Source: Pseudoflavonifractor phocaeensis
Lineage (GTDB): Bacteria > Bacillota > Clostridia > Oscillospirales > Oscillospiraceae
Assembly (NCBI RefSeq): GCF_021531815.1
Contig: NZ_JADYUM010000003.1
Span: forward strand, 62,001-126,000
Direction of reading: 5' to 3'
DNA: 64,000 nt
Of the stretch, positions 35,191-43,268 are shown piece by piece. Position 1 is the first letter of the stretch, and every line of letters starts with the position of its first letter. The notes under the pieces are model-generated. The model worked only from the letters and a program-made list of their open reading frames with translations. It was not told where the DNA came from and searched no databases. A program made the translations under genes and the position numbers.

Positions 35191-35793
35191 TTAACAGTGG
35201 CCTCCTCCGCACAGGCAGTTCAGGCACAGCATGGTGGTACAGCAGTCCAGGCCGTCCACCGTGTTGGTGTATCCATAGGGGCGGTAGCCTCCGCCCCGCT
35301 GCTGCATCATATTCAGGGCCTGACGGTATTCCATGTTGCTCGGCTCCATCTGGACGGCCAGGGTGTAATTCTGCATGGCCTCGTCCAGCCAGCCCTTCCG
35401 GTAGGCGATGCTGCCGGACAGGAAGTACCACTCCCCGTCCTTCTGCCCTACCTCGTAGAGCAGCCGCTCCGCCGTCCCCAGGTCCCCGGCGTTGATGAGG
35501 TTGCGCACCCGGGCGTAGGTGGGGTTGTTGGAGGAGTAGCTTCTCTGCTGCTGGGCGTAGCCGCCATAGCTCCCGGAGGACTGCTGCTGGTAGCCGCCCC
35601 CTCCGGCGCGCTGCTTGGTGATGGCGTCGTAGGCCTCGTTGATCTCCTTCATCTTCTCCTCAGCCAGATCGGCCAGAGGATTGTTCTGGTAGTTGTCCGG
35701 ATGGTATTTCCGGGCCAGCTCCCGGTACGCCTTCTTCACTTCCTCGTCGCTGGCGTTCTGACTGACGCCCAGGACGCTGTAAGGATCTTTCAT
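35191..35793 (-). CDS. J-domain protein with TPR-like region and cysteine-rich tail
   Basis: The 200-aa protein has an N-terminal J domain (residues 1-65, [20 protein letters not shown] with HPD in KYHPDNYQ), a Gly/Gln/Ser/Tyr-rich linker, a helical TPR-like region ([37 protein letters not shown]) and a tail [17 protein letters not shown] with six cysteines and a histidine. It cannot replace DnaJ but should stimulate an Hsp70. ATG 35793 follows GGAGAAA; it overlaps the upstream DUF5685 stop. Confidence 0.88.
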   Translation of the reverse strand: MKDPYSVLGVSQNASDEEVKKAYRELARKYHPDNYQNNPLADLAEEKMKEINEAYDAITKQRAGGGGYQQQSSGSYGGYAQQQRSYSSNNPTYARVRNLINAGDLGTAERLLYEVGQKDGEWYFLSGSIAYRKGWLDEAMQNYTLAVQMEPSNMEYRQALNMMQQRGGGYRPYGYTNTVDGLDCCTTMLCLNCLCGGGHC

Positions 35794-36656
35794 TGGCCGT
35801 TTCTCCATATCTTTTGTTTTTTGATCTGAGCCCAGCTGCCGTCAAAGACGGCCCGCTGTACCAGGGGCAGGCCCAGGTATACAACATTTTCCAAAACCGG
35901 GGTCCTGCACCCGAAGTCCCCCAATTGCAGGGCCGCCCCCATCAGTTCCAGGGAGTGGTCCAGGGTCAGCTTCAGGGCCTGGTCATCCCCTTCCGGTCCG
36001 TACCGGGCCGCTACCGGATTATAGCGGTCCGCCTCCCGGTCCTCCGCCAGGTCATCCCGGGCGTCGATGAGGTAGATCCAACGGCCCAGGTGGTAGAGCA
36101 GCTGCTCCAGCACCCGGCTTCTGGGATCAGAAGACGGGGCCGCCGACCGGAGCAGGCGGGCGAAGGTATCCGCCGTCCGGTCCAGGGAGGCGCACTGTTC
36201 TGTCTCCAGGGCGGTCAGCTCCTCCAGGCTTCCTTGCACCGCCCGGTCAAATTCAGGCCGCAGCCCCGCCGCCTTCCGGTAGGCGGGATAGAGCAGTCCG
36301 GACAGGGCCTGGGCGGACATCCCTTCCCAAAATTCCTCATCCCGGACCGAGTCCCTCAGCTTCCACCAGGCCAGAATGATACTCTCGTCCGCCGCCAGCT
36401 CCAGGGCGGGGCTGTCAGGGCACATGGGCTTTTGGACCAGGGGATTGGCGTGGCACCGGCCCCGGCAAGGGGTAAAGGTATTCTCCGGCTGCCACAGCAA
36501 CAGGGCGAGGAAAGTAAAATCAAAGTTCAGGAACATGGGGGCTACCGGACCGTACCGCCGGCGCAGACACCGGCACAGGCCACAGTAAGTGGCCCGGTAC
36601 AGGTCGAAGTCCCGGCACTTCAGCTCCTGACGCAGGGGACGCACATAGCCGAACAC
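35790..36656 (-). CDS. DUF5685 family protein
   Basis: The 288-aa protein begins (M)[20 protein letters not shown] and has clustered cysteines ([13 protein letters not shown] and later [16 protein letters not shown]) that could bind metal, followed by an all-helical region with [18 protein letters not shown], an acidic D-D/E motif resembling helical prenyl-type folds. The family is common in Clostridia beside a J-domain gene, as here; function is unknown. GTG 36656 is the start. It overlaps the next gene by 4 bp. Confidence 0.85.
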   Translation of the reverse strand: MFGYVRPLRQELKCRDFDLYRATYCGLCRCLRRRYGPVAPMFLNFDFTFLALLLWQPENTFTPCRGRCHANPLVQKPMCPDSPALELAADESIILAWWKLRDSVRDEEFWEGMSAQALSGLLYPAYRKAAGLRPEFDRAVQGSLEELTALETEQCASLDRTADTFARLLRSAAPSSDPRSRVLEQLLYHLGRWIYLIDARDDLAEDREADRYNPVAARYGPEGDDQALKLTLDHSLELMGAALQLGDFGCRTPVLENVVYLGLPLVQRAVFDGSWAQIKKQKIWRNGQ

Positions 36657-36666
36657 CCAGCCGTCC

Positions 36667-37089
36667 TCAGCCCAGCAGCTTCAGGATGCGGAACTCGGGA
36701 GCCTGACGGCGTGTGATGGCCCGGTTGGCCAGCACGGCGGGCACAAAGCCCGCCACCAGGCCCAGGACCGCCGTTCCCAGCGCCGCCATATCTCCCAGGC
36801 CCAGCAGGCTCTGACCCAGGACATAGCCAAGGCCCAGACCCAGGCAGGGCAGCAGGAACACGATGACGGAAGTCATGATGTTGTGGCCGTCCACCGGCTC
36901 CACCTCCACCACGCTGCCGGGGACCGCGCCCACGGAATTGCTGGCCAGGGCCAGGATCTCCTCCTTGGGCTTCTGCCCGCAGCCGGCGCAGGCACCGTCA
37001 CAGTGGAGTCCACACTCCATCTGCCGCAGGAGGGAGACCTGGACCACTCCATCCCCCACGATCTTCTTCACAATTGCGTTTTGAACCAT
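36667..37089 (-). CDS. RseC/MucC-family (SoxR-reducing) protein
   Basis: The 140-aa membrane protein has an N-terminal domain with C-x3-C-x3-C-x2-C (CGLHCDGACAGCG), then two adjacent membrane segments (about residues 72-90 and 98-118) and a basic tail. This is the RseC_MucC layout, linked elsewhere to SoxR reduction and often to Rnf-type electron transport. No rnf genes are in view. ATG 37089 follows GGAGG. It lies 37 bp downstream of cdaR. Confidence 0.85.
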   Translation of the reverse strand: MVQNAIVKKIVGDGVVQVSLLRQMECGLHCDGACAGCGQKPKEEILALASNSVGAVPGSVVEVEPVDGHNIMTSVIVFLLPCLGLGLGYVLGQSLLGLGDMAALGTAVLGLVAGFVPAVLANRAITRRQAPEFRILKLLG

Positions 37090-37126
37090 AGCTGATGTTT
37101 TCCTCCAGGCAGGGCCGCGTTTCCGG

Positions 37127-38359
37127 CTACCTGCTGATATTGACCACAATGGAATACTCTCCGATGACACCCACCGAACTGCTGGCGTCCAGATAGACCT
37201 TCACGGGAATGGAATAGGTCCCCACCGTTGTGATCTCCGACATGTCGGCCACAATGCGCAACTGGCTGGCGTCCACCGTGGCCAGGTCCTTCTCCTTGCC
37301 CCGGACCACCACGGTCCGTACCTGGGTGGCGGAGGTCACCGTGTATCCCTCGGGCACGTTGGACAGAATGATGTTGTCCACATCAAAGGTGCGGGTGGAA
37401 AGTCCGCTGACCGTCACCTTAACGGTAGCCTGGGTGATGCCGCTGACGTTCTCCAGACTGGGATCCAGGTCGATGGGCCGGACGATGGAGTTGGTGCCGA
37501 TCACCTTGGCCAGGTCCACGCTGCCCAGGGAGATCTCCGTCAGGTCCCGCAGGTCCTCCTCGGCCCCCGAGACCGTGATGGTCTTGGGATCGATCTCATA
37601 CTTGATGTCATCCTCGGTGGCGCCGCCGCCGGTCTGGAAATTCACCGTCAAGGGAATCTCCTTGACAACCACCACCGGCAAGACCACATAGGCGGAGCTG
37701 GTGTCCAGCGTGATCTCCATGCCCTCCAGCACCTCGCCGGAGGCGTCCAGCAGGGTCAGGGGCAGGTCGCCGGCAAACCGCTCATCCAACTGCTCGTCCT
37801 CCAGAATGGCCACTACTTTGGCCACCCGGCTCACCTGCTCCACCGCGCCGCTGACCACCACGGTCTCCGGGCTGATGGCGGGGGTACCGGCCTGGTATCC
37901 CTTGGCCACCTTGCCCTTGAGCTGGAACTCCACGGTGAAGGTCTTGGTGTACAGCTTTTCCACGGTGACGGTAATGGAATCCGGGTTCCGGTTGGTGGTG
38001 ACCAACTTCTCTGTGTTCACATTGCTGGGGTACACCGGGGTGTAGAGCAGCTTGTTCTCCCCCTCCACGCACTTGGATACATCCACGGTCACGTAGATAT
38101 CCTTCCGGTTCCGGATCAGGTCATCCAGCACGCTGGTGGGGCCCTCCACCTTCAGGTTGACTGTGTCGGCGGACAATTCCGCCACCGTCAGTCCCTGACG
38201 GGTGAGCACCGTGCTCCCCGTTGTCTGGACAGGGATGTTATAGAGCCAACTGTCGTCCATGGGGTCCTGTTCCGCCCGGACATAGAGCCAGAACGTGATC
38301 GCCAGGGCCACGGAGATCAGCACATAGACCCACTTGCTTTCCCGAAGTTGTTCCATCAT
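37127..38359 (-). CDS. cdaR: CdaA regulator CdaR (YbbR repeats)
   Basis: The 410-aa protein has one N-terminal membrane segment (YVLISVALAITFWLYVRAEQ) and about four extracellular YbbR-like beta repeats. CdaR binds the diadenylate cyclase CdaA and tunes c-di-AMP production. ATG 38359 lies 7 nt after AAGGAGG and overlaps the cdaA stop. The usual third gene glmM is absent here and an RseC-like gene follows. Confidence 0.93.
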   Translation of the reverse strand: MMEQLRESKWVYVLISVALAITFWLYVRAEQDPMDDSWLYNIPVQTTGSTVLTRQGLTVAELSADTVNLKVEGPTSVLDDLIRNRKDIYVTVDVSKCVEGENKLLYTPVYPSNVNTEKLVTTNRNPDSITVTVEKLYTKTFTVEFQLKGKVAKGYQAGTPAISPETVVVSGAVEQVSRVAKVVAILEDEQLDERFAGDLPLTLLDASGEVLEGMEITLDTSSAYVVLPVVVVKEIPLTVNFQTGGGATEDDIKYEIDPKTITVSGAEEDLRDLTEISLGSVDLAKVIGTNSIVRPIDLDPSLENVSGITQATVKVTVSGLSTRTFDVDNIILSNVPEGYTVTSATQVRTVVVRGKEKDLATVDASQLRIVADMSEITTVGTYSIPVKVYLDASSSVGVIGEYSIVVNISR

Positions 38360-39234
38360 GTCTGATCCTCCTTCCGGCTCCGGCCCAGGATCAGGTTGAC
38401 CAGCTGGCTCTGCCCGTTTTTCTTCTCCTCCTGGCTGTCGCTGAGCAGCTCGTTGCGCAGCAGGCGCTCCAGGGTCTCAGGGGCCAGGTGCCGCTTGAGC
38501 ATCCCGCCCACGGCGGCGGAGATGGAGCCCGTCTCCTCAGAGACGATGACCACCACCGCGTCGGAGTGCTCGCTCATGCCGATGCCGGCCCGGTGGCGCA
38601 TGCCCAGGTCCCGGCTCAGATTCACGTTGCCGGACAGGGGCAGCATACAGCCCGCGCCCACAATACGGCCCTCCCGCACGATGACAGCGCCGTCGTGGAG
38701 GGGAGCCTTGTTCCAGAAAATATTCTTTAAAAGCTCACTGGATACCGCACAGTCCAGGGCGGTCCCCGTCTTGATCACATCGTCCAGCAGATTCTGCCGC
38801 TCAAAGACCATCAGGGCCCCCACCTTGTCCCGTGACATGTCGGTGTAAGCGGCGGTGGTCTCAGTGATGGCGGATTCCAGGTCCATGGGGGTGGCCTTGT
38901 TGGACGTGAATACCAAGCCCAAACGGCTGCTGCCCACCCGCTCCAGCAAGCGGCGCAGCTCCGGCTGGAACAGGATGACCAGCACCAGAAGGCCGTATTC
39001 CACCACCAGGTTCAGCAGAAAGCTGGTGGCCGTCAGGGGGATCTCCGAGGAGATCCACATGGCCAGCATCAGCATCAGGATGCCCCGGAGGACCCTCCCG
39101 GAACTGCTCTTGCGCAGCATCCACAGCAGCTTGTAAATCAGGAAGGAGAGAATGGCAATATCCGCTACGTCCCAGATCCGCAGCCGGATCATAGGCAGCT
39201 GAGACTGCATAAATATCTGGGCCGTTTCCAACAT
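38356..39234 (-). CDS. cdaA: Diadenylate cyclase CdaA
   Basis: CdaA makes c-di-AMP from two ATP. The 292-aa product starts MLETAQIFMQSQLPMIRLRI, has three membrane segments (about residues 17-95) and a DAC domain with the catalytic DGAVIV and RHRAGIGMSE motifs. ATG 39234 has GAGGTGA upstream; an extended frame to 39327 is not supported by a ribosome-binding site. A strong sigma-A promoter lies about 100 bp upstream. It is the first gene of the cdaAR operon. Confidence 0.96.
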   Translation of the reverse strand: MLETAQIFMQSQLPMIRLRIWDVADIAILSFLIYKLLWMLRKSSSGRVLRGILMLMLAMWISSEIPLTATSFLLNLVVEYGLLVLVILFQPELRRLLERVGSSRLGLVFTSNKATPMDLESAITETTAAYTDMSRDKVGALMVFERQNLLDDVIKTGTALDCAVSSELLKNIFWNKAPLHDGAVIVREGRIVGAGCMLPLSGNVNLSRDLGMRHRAGIGMSEHSDAVVVIVSEETGSISAAVGGMLKRHLAPETLERLLRNELLSDSQEEKKNGQSQLVNLILGRSRKEDQT

Positions 39235-39335
39235 GGAACTCACCTCTTTCATTCTCCGCGCAGACTGCCGTTCTGTCCCGCCGGCTGATCGGTTTTCCCG
39301 GGGACAGCCGCTTCGCAGCCTATCCATTAGATAAT

Positions 39336-39364
39336 ATTATACGATATTCCGACTGGATTGGCAA
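39336..39364 (-). promoter_or_regulatory. Promoter of cdaAR
   Basis: On the - strand TTGCCA (39364-39359), a 17-bp spacer and perfect TATAAT (39341-39336). It may drive the whole block down to the J-domain and membrane protein genes. Confidence 0.75.
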
Positions 39365-39528
39365 CATGAAAGAGGGAGCGGGAAATGAAAATTTCATGAA
39401 TTTTTCGGGGAATGTTTTCCGTTTCTGTCAATCCCCAATTGTCCCCGGAGCCCTCCTGCCCTGCCCGGGCATGTCCCTGTCCCGCGGGCGGCGGTCCGGT
39501 CCGGGGCCGCTGCTTCTTCCCATACGGA
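39365..39528. other. Intergenic stretch without recognised gene
   Basis: This segment lies between the cdaA promoter and the 3' hairpin of the desulfurase-like gene. I see no ORF with a ribosome-binding site, RNA gene or repeat in it. Confidence 0.5.
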
Positions 39529-39556
39529 TACCGCCGTCTCTGTCGGGACGGCGGTA
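39529..39556 (-). terminator. Hairpin after the cysteine desulfurase-like gene
   Basis: A perfect 10-bp stem TACCGCCGTC/GACGGCGGTA (39529-39538 with 39547-39556) 20 bp after the stop. There is no T-run, so termination is uncertain. Confidence 0.4.
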
Positions 39557-39576
39557 CCGGCGTTGGTATTCCGGCT

Positions 39577-40701
39577 CTATGGTTTATTCAGCCCCTCCAT
39601 GGCCCGGAGGAACTGGCAGATCTCCCCCTCCCGGTTGAAGGGGGACACGCTGGCCCGGACGGTCCCTGTCTCCAGCGTACCGGCGCTCCGGTGAGCCAGG
39701 GGGGCGCAGTGGAGCCCTGCCCGCAGGGCGAATCCCCGGTCGCCCAGGGCCTCCCCCAGTTCCTCGCAGTCCCGGCCCTCCATCAGGAAGGACAGCACGC
39801 CCCCCTGGGCCTCCGGGTCCTCCGAGAGAAACACCCGAAGTCCGGGCAAAGCGGTCAGCCCCTCCCCCATCTTCCGGATCAGGCAGCTCTCCCGGCGGCC
39901 GATTTCTTCCACCCCCTGCCGCCGCACAAAACGGATGCCCTCCAGCAGGCCGGCCACGCCGGTGATGTTGTGGGTCCCCGCCTCCAGGCGATCAGGCAGA
40001 AACTCAGGCATGGTCTGGCTGAGGGACTGGCTGCCCGTCCCTCCCTCCAGCAGAGGCTCCGCTTCCCCGGCGCAGAGCAGCAGTCCGGTGCCCTGGGGGC
40101 CGAACAGACCCTTGTGTCCCGGCATGGCCACAAAGGCAACCCCCAGAGCCTGAAAGTCCAGGGGAAGGCACCCGGCCGACTGGGCGGCGTCCACGATAAG
40201 CGGCACTCCCTTCGCACGGCACAGGGCAGCGATCTCCTCCAGGGGAAGTATGAAGCCGAACACGTTGGACACATGAGTGCAGACCGCCGCGTCCACGCCC
40301 CGGTCCAGTTCCCGTCGGAAGGACTCCACCATGGCAGCCTGGTCAAACAGCGGCCCTTCCGCCACCCGTACCTCCACCCCGGGGATCGCATGGAGGGGCC
40401 GGGTCACGGCGTTGTGCTCATAGCCGGAAATCACCACCCGGTTTTTGGGCTTCACCAGGGATTTGATGGCGATATTCAGTCCATGGGTGGCGTTGAAGGT
40501 AAAAACCACCTGCTCCGGCGAAGTGACGTGGAACAGGGCGGCCGCTTCCTCCCGGCAGGCGAAGGCTGTCTCCGAGGCGGCCATGGCGGGGCGGTGTCCC
40601 CCTCGTCCGGGACTGGCCAGATGGTTGATGGCATTTGCCGCCGCCCGGGCCACGGCAGGCGGCTTTTGCAGCGTGGTGGCGGCACTGTCCAGATAGATCA
40701 C
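39577..40701 (-). CDS. Cysteine desulfurase-like class V aminotransferase
   Basis: The 374-aa PLP enzyme begins (M)IYLDSAATTLQKPPAVARAA and has NATHGLNIAI, the PLP aspartate in VDAAQSAG, and the Schiff-base lysine in MPGHKGLFGPQGTG. A cysteine lies in the RAGLHCAPLAH loop where desulfurases hold the persulfide. The sequence style fits the EF2568-like subgroup often tied to selenium-dependent molybdenum hydroxylases; that link is inferred. GTG 40701 overlaps the DUF3343 stop by 4 bp and follows AGGAGGTGG. Confidence 0.88.
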   Translation of the reverse strand: MIYLDSAATTLQKPPAVARAAANAINHLASPGRGGHRPAMAASETAFACREEAAALFHVTSPEQVVFTFNATHGLNIAIKSLVKPKNRVVISGYEHNAVTRPLHAIPGVEVRVAEGPLFDQAAMVESFRRELDRGVDAAVCTHVSNVFGFILPLEEIAALCRAKGVPLIVDAAQSAGCLPLDFQALGVAFVAMPGHKGLFGPQGTGLLLCAGEAEPLLEGGTGSQSLSQTMPEFLPDRLEAGTHNITGVAGLLEGIRFVRRQGVEEIGRRESCLIRKMGEGLTALPGLRVFLSEDPEAQGGVLSFLMEGRDCEELGEALGDRGFALRAGLHCAPLAHRSAGTLETGTVRASVSPFNREGEICQFLRAMEGLNKP

Positions 40702-40952
40702 AGTTCCACCTCCTGATAGCTGCCGTCTCCGGCAGTGATGAAGATCCGTTTGGGACTCAGCGCCGCCCGTTCCAATACCCGCAGGGCGTCCGGCAGACTG
40801 CGCTGGGAGACTTTTACAGAGTGGCTGCACCCCTCCCCCGCGATGCTTTTGGGGGAGCGCAGGACCCGTGCCGTGATCCCCGCCCGCTCCAGGGCGGCGG
40901 CGGTCCGCTGGGCGTCGGTCAGGGAGCGGCACACGATGAGATAATAGAGCAT
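40698..40952 (-). CDS. DUF3343 small protein (putative Se/S carrier-like)
   Basis: The 84-aa protein begins MLYYLIVCRSLTDAQRTAAA and has one cysteine in the GEGCSHSVKVS loop, as in DUF3343 proteins, which are proposed sulfur or selenium carriers. It is translationally coupled by 4-bp overlap to the cysteine desulfurase-like gene, so a desulfurase-to-carrier relay is likely. AAAGGAA precedes the ATG. Confidence 0.85.
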   Translation of the reverse strand: MLYYLIVCRSLTDAQRTAAALERAGITARVLRSPKSIAGEGCSHSVKVSQRSLPDALRVLERAALSPKRIFITAGDGSYQEVEL

Positions 40953-41060
40953 AGCACAGTTCCTTTCCTGTACAGCGGGGCGGCGCCCGGGACACCGGGG
41001 CCGCCCTGAGAGAACCCTCCTCTCTGCCCCATCCTATGCGTCTGCCCCGGCGGCGGTGCT

Positions 41061-41096
41061 CAAAAAGAGAGGGCCTTCCGGCACACCGGAAGGCCC
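41061..41096 (-). terminator. Terminator of the carD-ispDF unit
   Basis: A perfect 11-bp stem (41071-41081 with 41086-41096, CACA loop) with CTTTTTG following on the - strand. Confidence 0.85.
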
Positions 41097-41187
41097 TGGT
41101 ACCATATGAAGCTGTAAACGTCCCGTGGACATTCTTCCCTGAACTGGGCCCGGTCGCATCTTCCCGGCCGGACCGCAGGGGCCGTTC

Positions 41188-41661
41188 TTACGCCCGTTCC
41201 AGCAGGCAGACCGCGTGGGCGGCAATGCCCTCCCCGGCCCCGGTGAAGCCCAGTCCCTCCTCGGTGGTGGCCTTCACATTGACCTGCTCCGGCGCCACAC
41301 CCATATGGGAAGCCAGATTCTCTCCCATTTTTCCGATATGCGGGGCCAGCTTGGGCCGCTGGGCCAGGATGGTGGCGTCCACATTGCCCACCTTCCAGCC
41401 CCGCGCCCGGAGCAGCCCCACCACGTGGTCCAGCAGGACCAGGCTGTCCGCCCCGGCGTAGGCGGGGTCGGTGTCGGGGAAGTGCCGGCCGATGTCCCCC
41501 AGCCCGGCGGCCCCCAGCAGGGCGTCCATGACGGCGTGGGTGAGCACGTCGGCGTCGGAGTGGCCCAGTAGGCCCTTCTCCCAGGGGATATATACTCCCC
41601 CCAGGATCAGCTTCCGGCCCTCCACCAGCTTATGTACGTCGTATCCGTGTCCGATGCGCAT
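41188..41661 (-). CDS. ispF: 2-C-methyl-D-erythritol 2,4-cyclodiphosphate synthase
   Basis: IspF forms the cyclic diphosphate in the MEP isoprenoid pathway. The 157-aa product begins [20 protein letters not shown] with the zinc-binding D-x-H and has [21 protein letters not shown], and ends [22 protein letters not shown] 41661 follows AGAGGAG and lies 1 bp after the ispD stop. Confidence 0.97.
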   Translation of the reverse strand: MRIGHGYDVHKLVEGRKLILGGVYIPWEKGLLGHSDADVLTHAVMDALLGAAGLGDIGRHFPDTDPAYAGADSLVLLDHVVGLLRARGWKVGNVDATILAQRPKLAPHIGKMGENLASHMGVAPEQVNVKATTEEGLGFTGAGEGIAAHAVCLLERA

Positions 41662-41662
41662 G

Positions 41663-42397
41663 TTATACTCCTCTCGCGCGGCCTTCCAGGATGGCCTCCC
41701 CCAACAGCAGGTCAAAGGGCGTGGTGATCTTGATGTTCTCCCGGCTCCCGGCGGTGAGGGACACCCTCATCCCCAGCCGCTCCACGGCGGCGCAGTCGTC
41801 GGTGAGGCTCTCCCCGTCCTGGACCGCCTTCTCCAGCGCCGCCCGGATGAGCCCCGCCTCAAAGACCTGGGGGGTCTGGACCGCCCGCAGCTGCTCCCGG
41901 TCCACCGTCTCCACCGTCTGGCCGTTCTCCTCCCGCTTAATGGTGTCGGTGATAGGTACGGCGGGGGCCGCCGCCCCGGTGGCCCAGCCCCGGGCCACCA
42001 CCTCGTTCAGCACCTCCTGGGACACCAGGGGCCTGGCCCCGTCGTGGATGGCGATCAGCTCCGCCGCCGGATTCACCTCCCGGAGGCCGGCCAGCACCGA
42101 GTGGATGCGCTCCGCACCTCCCACCACCACCTTGGTCACCTTGTCCAGGCGGTAATCCTTGCAGAGGCCGCTGATCTCCACCAGCAGGTCCTCCCGGGTG
42201 ACCACCACGATCTCGTCCACCCCGGGGCAGTCCTGAAAGGCGTACAGGGTGTGGACGATCACCGGCAGTTCCCCCAGGGGCGCCAGGATCTTGTCGATCC
42301 CCTCCATCCGCCGGGCCGAGCCCGCCGCCACGATCACCGCGGAGCACAGCCCCGGAGCCGCCTTTTTCTTTTGAAACAGGGAAAGCAGTCCAGCCAT
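41663..42397 (-). CDS. ispD: 2-C-methyl-D-erythritol 4-phosphate cytidylyltransferase
   Basis: IspD joins CTP to MEP. The 244-aa product has the nucleotide-binding [33 protein letters not shown] and [10 protein letters not shown] motifs and ends in a GENIKIT-like [13 protein letters not shown]. It is followed by ispF and preceded by carD at 99 bp. The third MEP gene in the window is ispH within the S1 fusion. Confidence 0.97.
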   Translation of the reverse strand: MAGLLSLFQKKKAAPGLCSAVIVAAGSARRMEGIDKILAPLGELPVIVHTLYAFQDCPGVDEIVVVTREDLLVEISGLCKDYRLDKVTKVVVGGAERIHSVLAGLREVNPAAELIAIHDGARPLVSQEVLNEVVARGWATGAAAPAVPITDTIKREENGQTVETVDREQLRAVQTPQVFEAGLIRAALEKAVQDGESLTDDCAAVERLGMRVSLTAGSRENIKITTPFDLLLGEAILEGRARGV

Positions 42398-42496
42398 ATC
42401 ATGTCCTCCCGTTGGAAAATAGTTACAAGGCCAAAGGAGCCCGAAGGCCCCCCTGGCCCTTTGTCATCACAGTATGGGTATTCATTTCCAGTCTTC

Positions 42497-42976
42497 TTAT
42501 GCCAAGGCGGTGTCCAGCTCCCGTTCCACCGCCTCATAGCTGAGGCTCTTGGACAGTACCAGCTCAGAGATCAATATCTGCCGGGCGGAGTGGAGCATCT
42601 TCCGCTCTCCGGTGGACAGGCCCCGGGCGGTGTCCCGGACCGTCAGGCCCTTGACCACCCGGGCCACCTCCAGAAGGTCGCCGCTTTTCAGCCGTTCCAT
42701 GTTTTCCCGGTAGCGGTGGTTCCAGTTGGAGGTCATCTCCACCTGGATACCTGGGATGGCCGCCAGTACCGCGTCGGCCCGGGCCCGGTCCACCACGGGA
42801 CGCACCCCGATCTCCTCGCTGTTTTCCACCGGGATCATCACCACCATGGAGCGCTCAGGCAGCTTCATGATGTAATACTCCCGGGTCACACCGCTCACCT
42901 TCTTCTGCACGACGCTCTCCAAGATCCCGGCGCCGTACATGGGGTGGACCACCTTATCCCCGATTTGGAACGACAT
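42497..42976 (-). CDS. carD: CarD-family transcriptional regulator
   Basis: The 159-aa protein has an N-terminal Tudor-like RNA-polymerase-interaction domain (MSFQIGDKVVHPMYGAGILE to about residue 65) and a helical C-terminal domain with RWNHRYRENM-type sequence (SNWNHRYRENMERLKSGDLL). CarD proteins bind RNA polymerase beta and stabilise open promoters. A strong promoter lies about 55 bp upstream; it probably heads carD-ispD-ispF. Confidence 0.93.
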   Translation of the reverse strand: MSFQIGDKVVHPMYGAGILESVVQKKVSGVTREYYIMKLPERSMVVMIPVENSEEIGVRPVVDRARADAVLAAIPGIQVEMTSNWNHRYRENMERLKSGDLLEVARVVKGLTVRDTARGLSTGERKMLHSARQILISELVLSKSLSYEAVERELDTALA

Positions 42977-43026
42977 TTGACACCTCCAGTCCGCAAAAGC
43001 CCCTATCTCACCATATTTTCCCCTTC

Positions 43027-43055
43027 ATTATAACCATTTAAACTTTTACGTGCAA
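43027..43055 (-). promoter_or_regulatory. Promoter of carD-ispD-ispF
   Basis: On the - strand TTGCAC (43055-43050), a 17-bp spacer and perfect TATAAT (43032-43027). Confidence 0.75.
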
Positions 43056-43220
43056 GGGAATTCGGGAATTTTAACGAAAATCACACATTTTTTACATATT
43101 CTCGTGGTTTTGACCAATCAAGATACAATGTATGGCGGAGGTAGGGAGGCAGGCGGATACGCCGGTCCGCAGATGCGGATAACTCCACAGACCGCTTCTC
43201 GGAGAACCGCGGCGTGCGGA

Positions 43221-43256
43221 ACAAAAAGGGTCCGGACGCGGCAGCGTCCGGACCCT
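43221..43256 (-). terminator. Terminator of ispH-rpsA
   Basis: A perfect 12-bp stem GGGTCCGGACGC (43228-43239) with 43244-43255, followed on the - strand by TTTTTG. Confidence 0.95.
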
Positions 43257-43268
43257 GATGGGATTTGC

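Noticed and set aside
39577-40995. N-terminal extension of the desulfurase-like protein
   Set aside because: The extra residues are the DUF3343 gene in the wrong frame; GTG 40701 has a strong ribosome-binding site.
42410-42470. Terminator between carD and ispD
   Set aside because: The GGCC-rich sequence forms only an imperfect stem without a T-run.
43108-43140. + strand promoter-like TACAAT near 43123
   Set aside because: No matching -35 box and no + strand gene follows.
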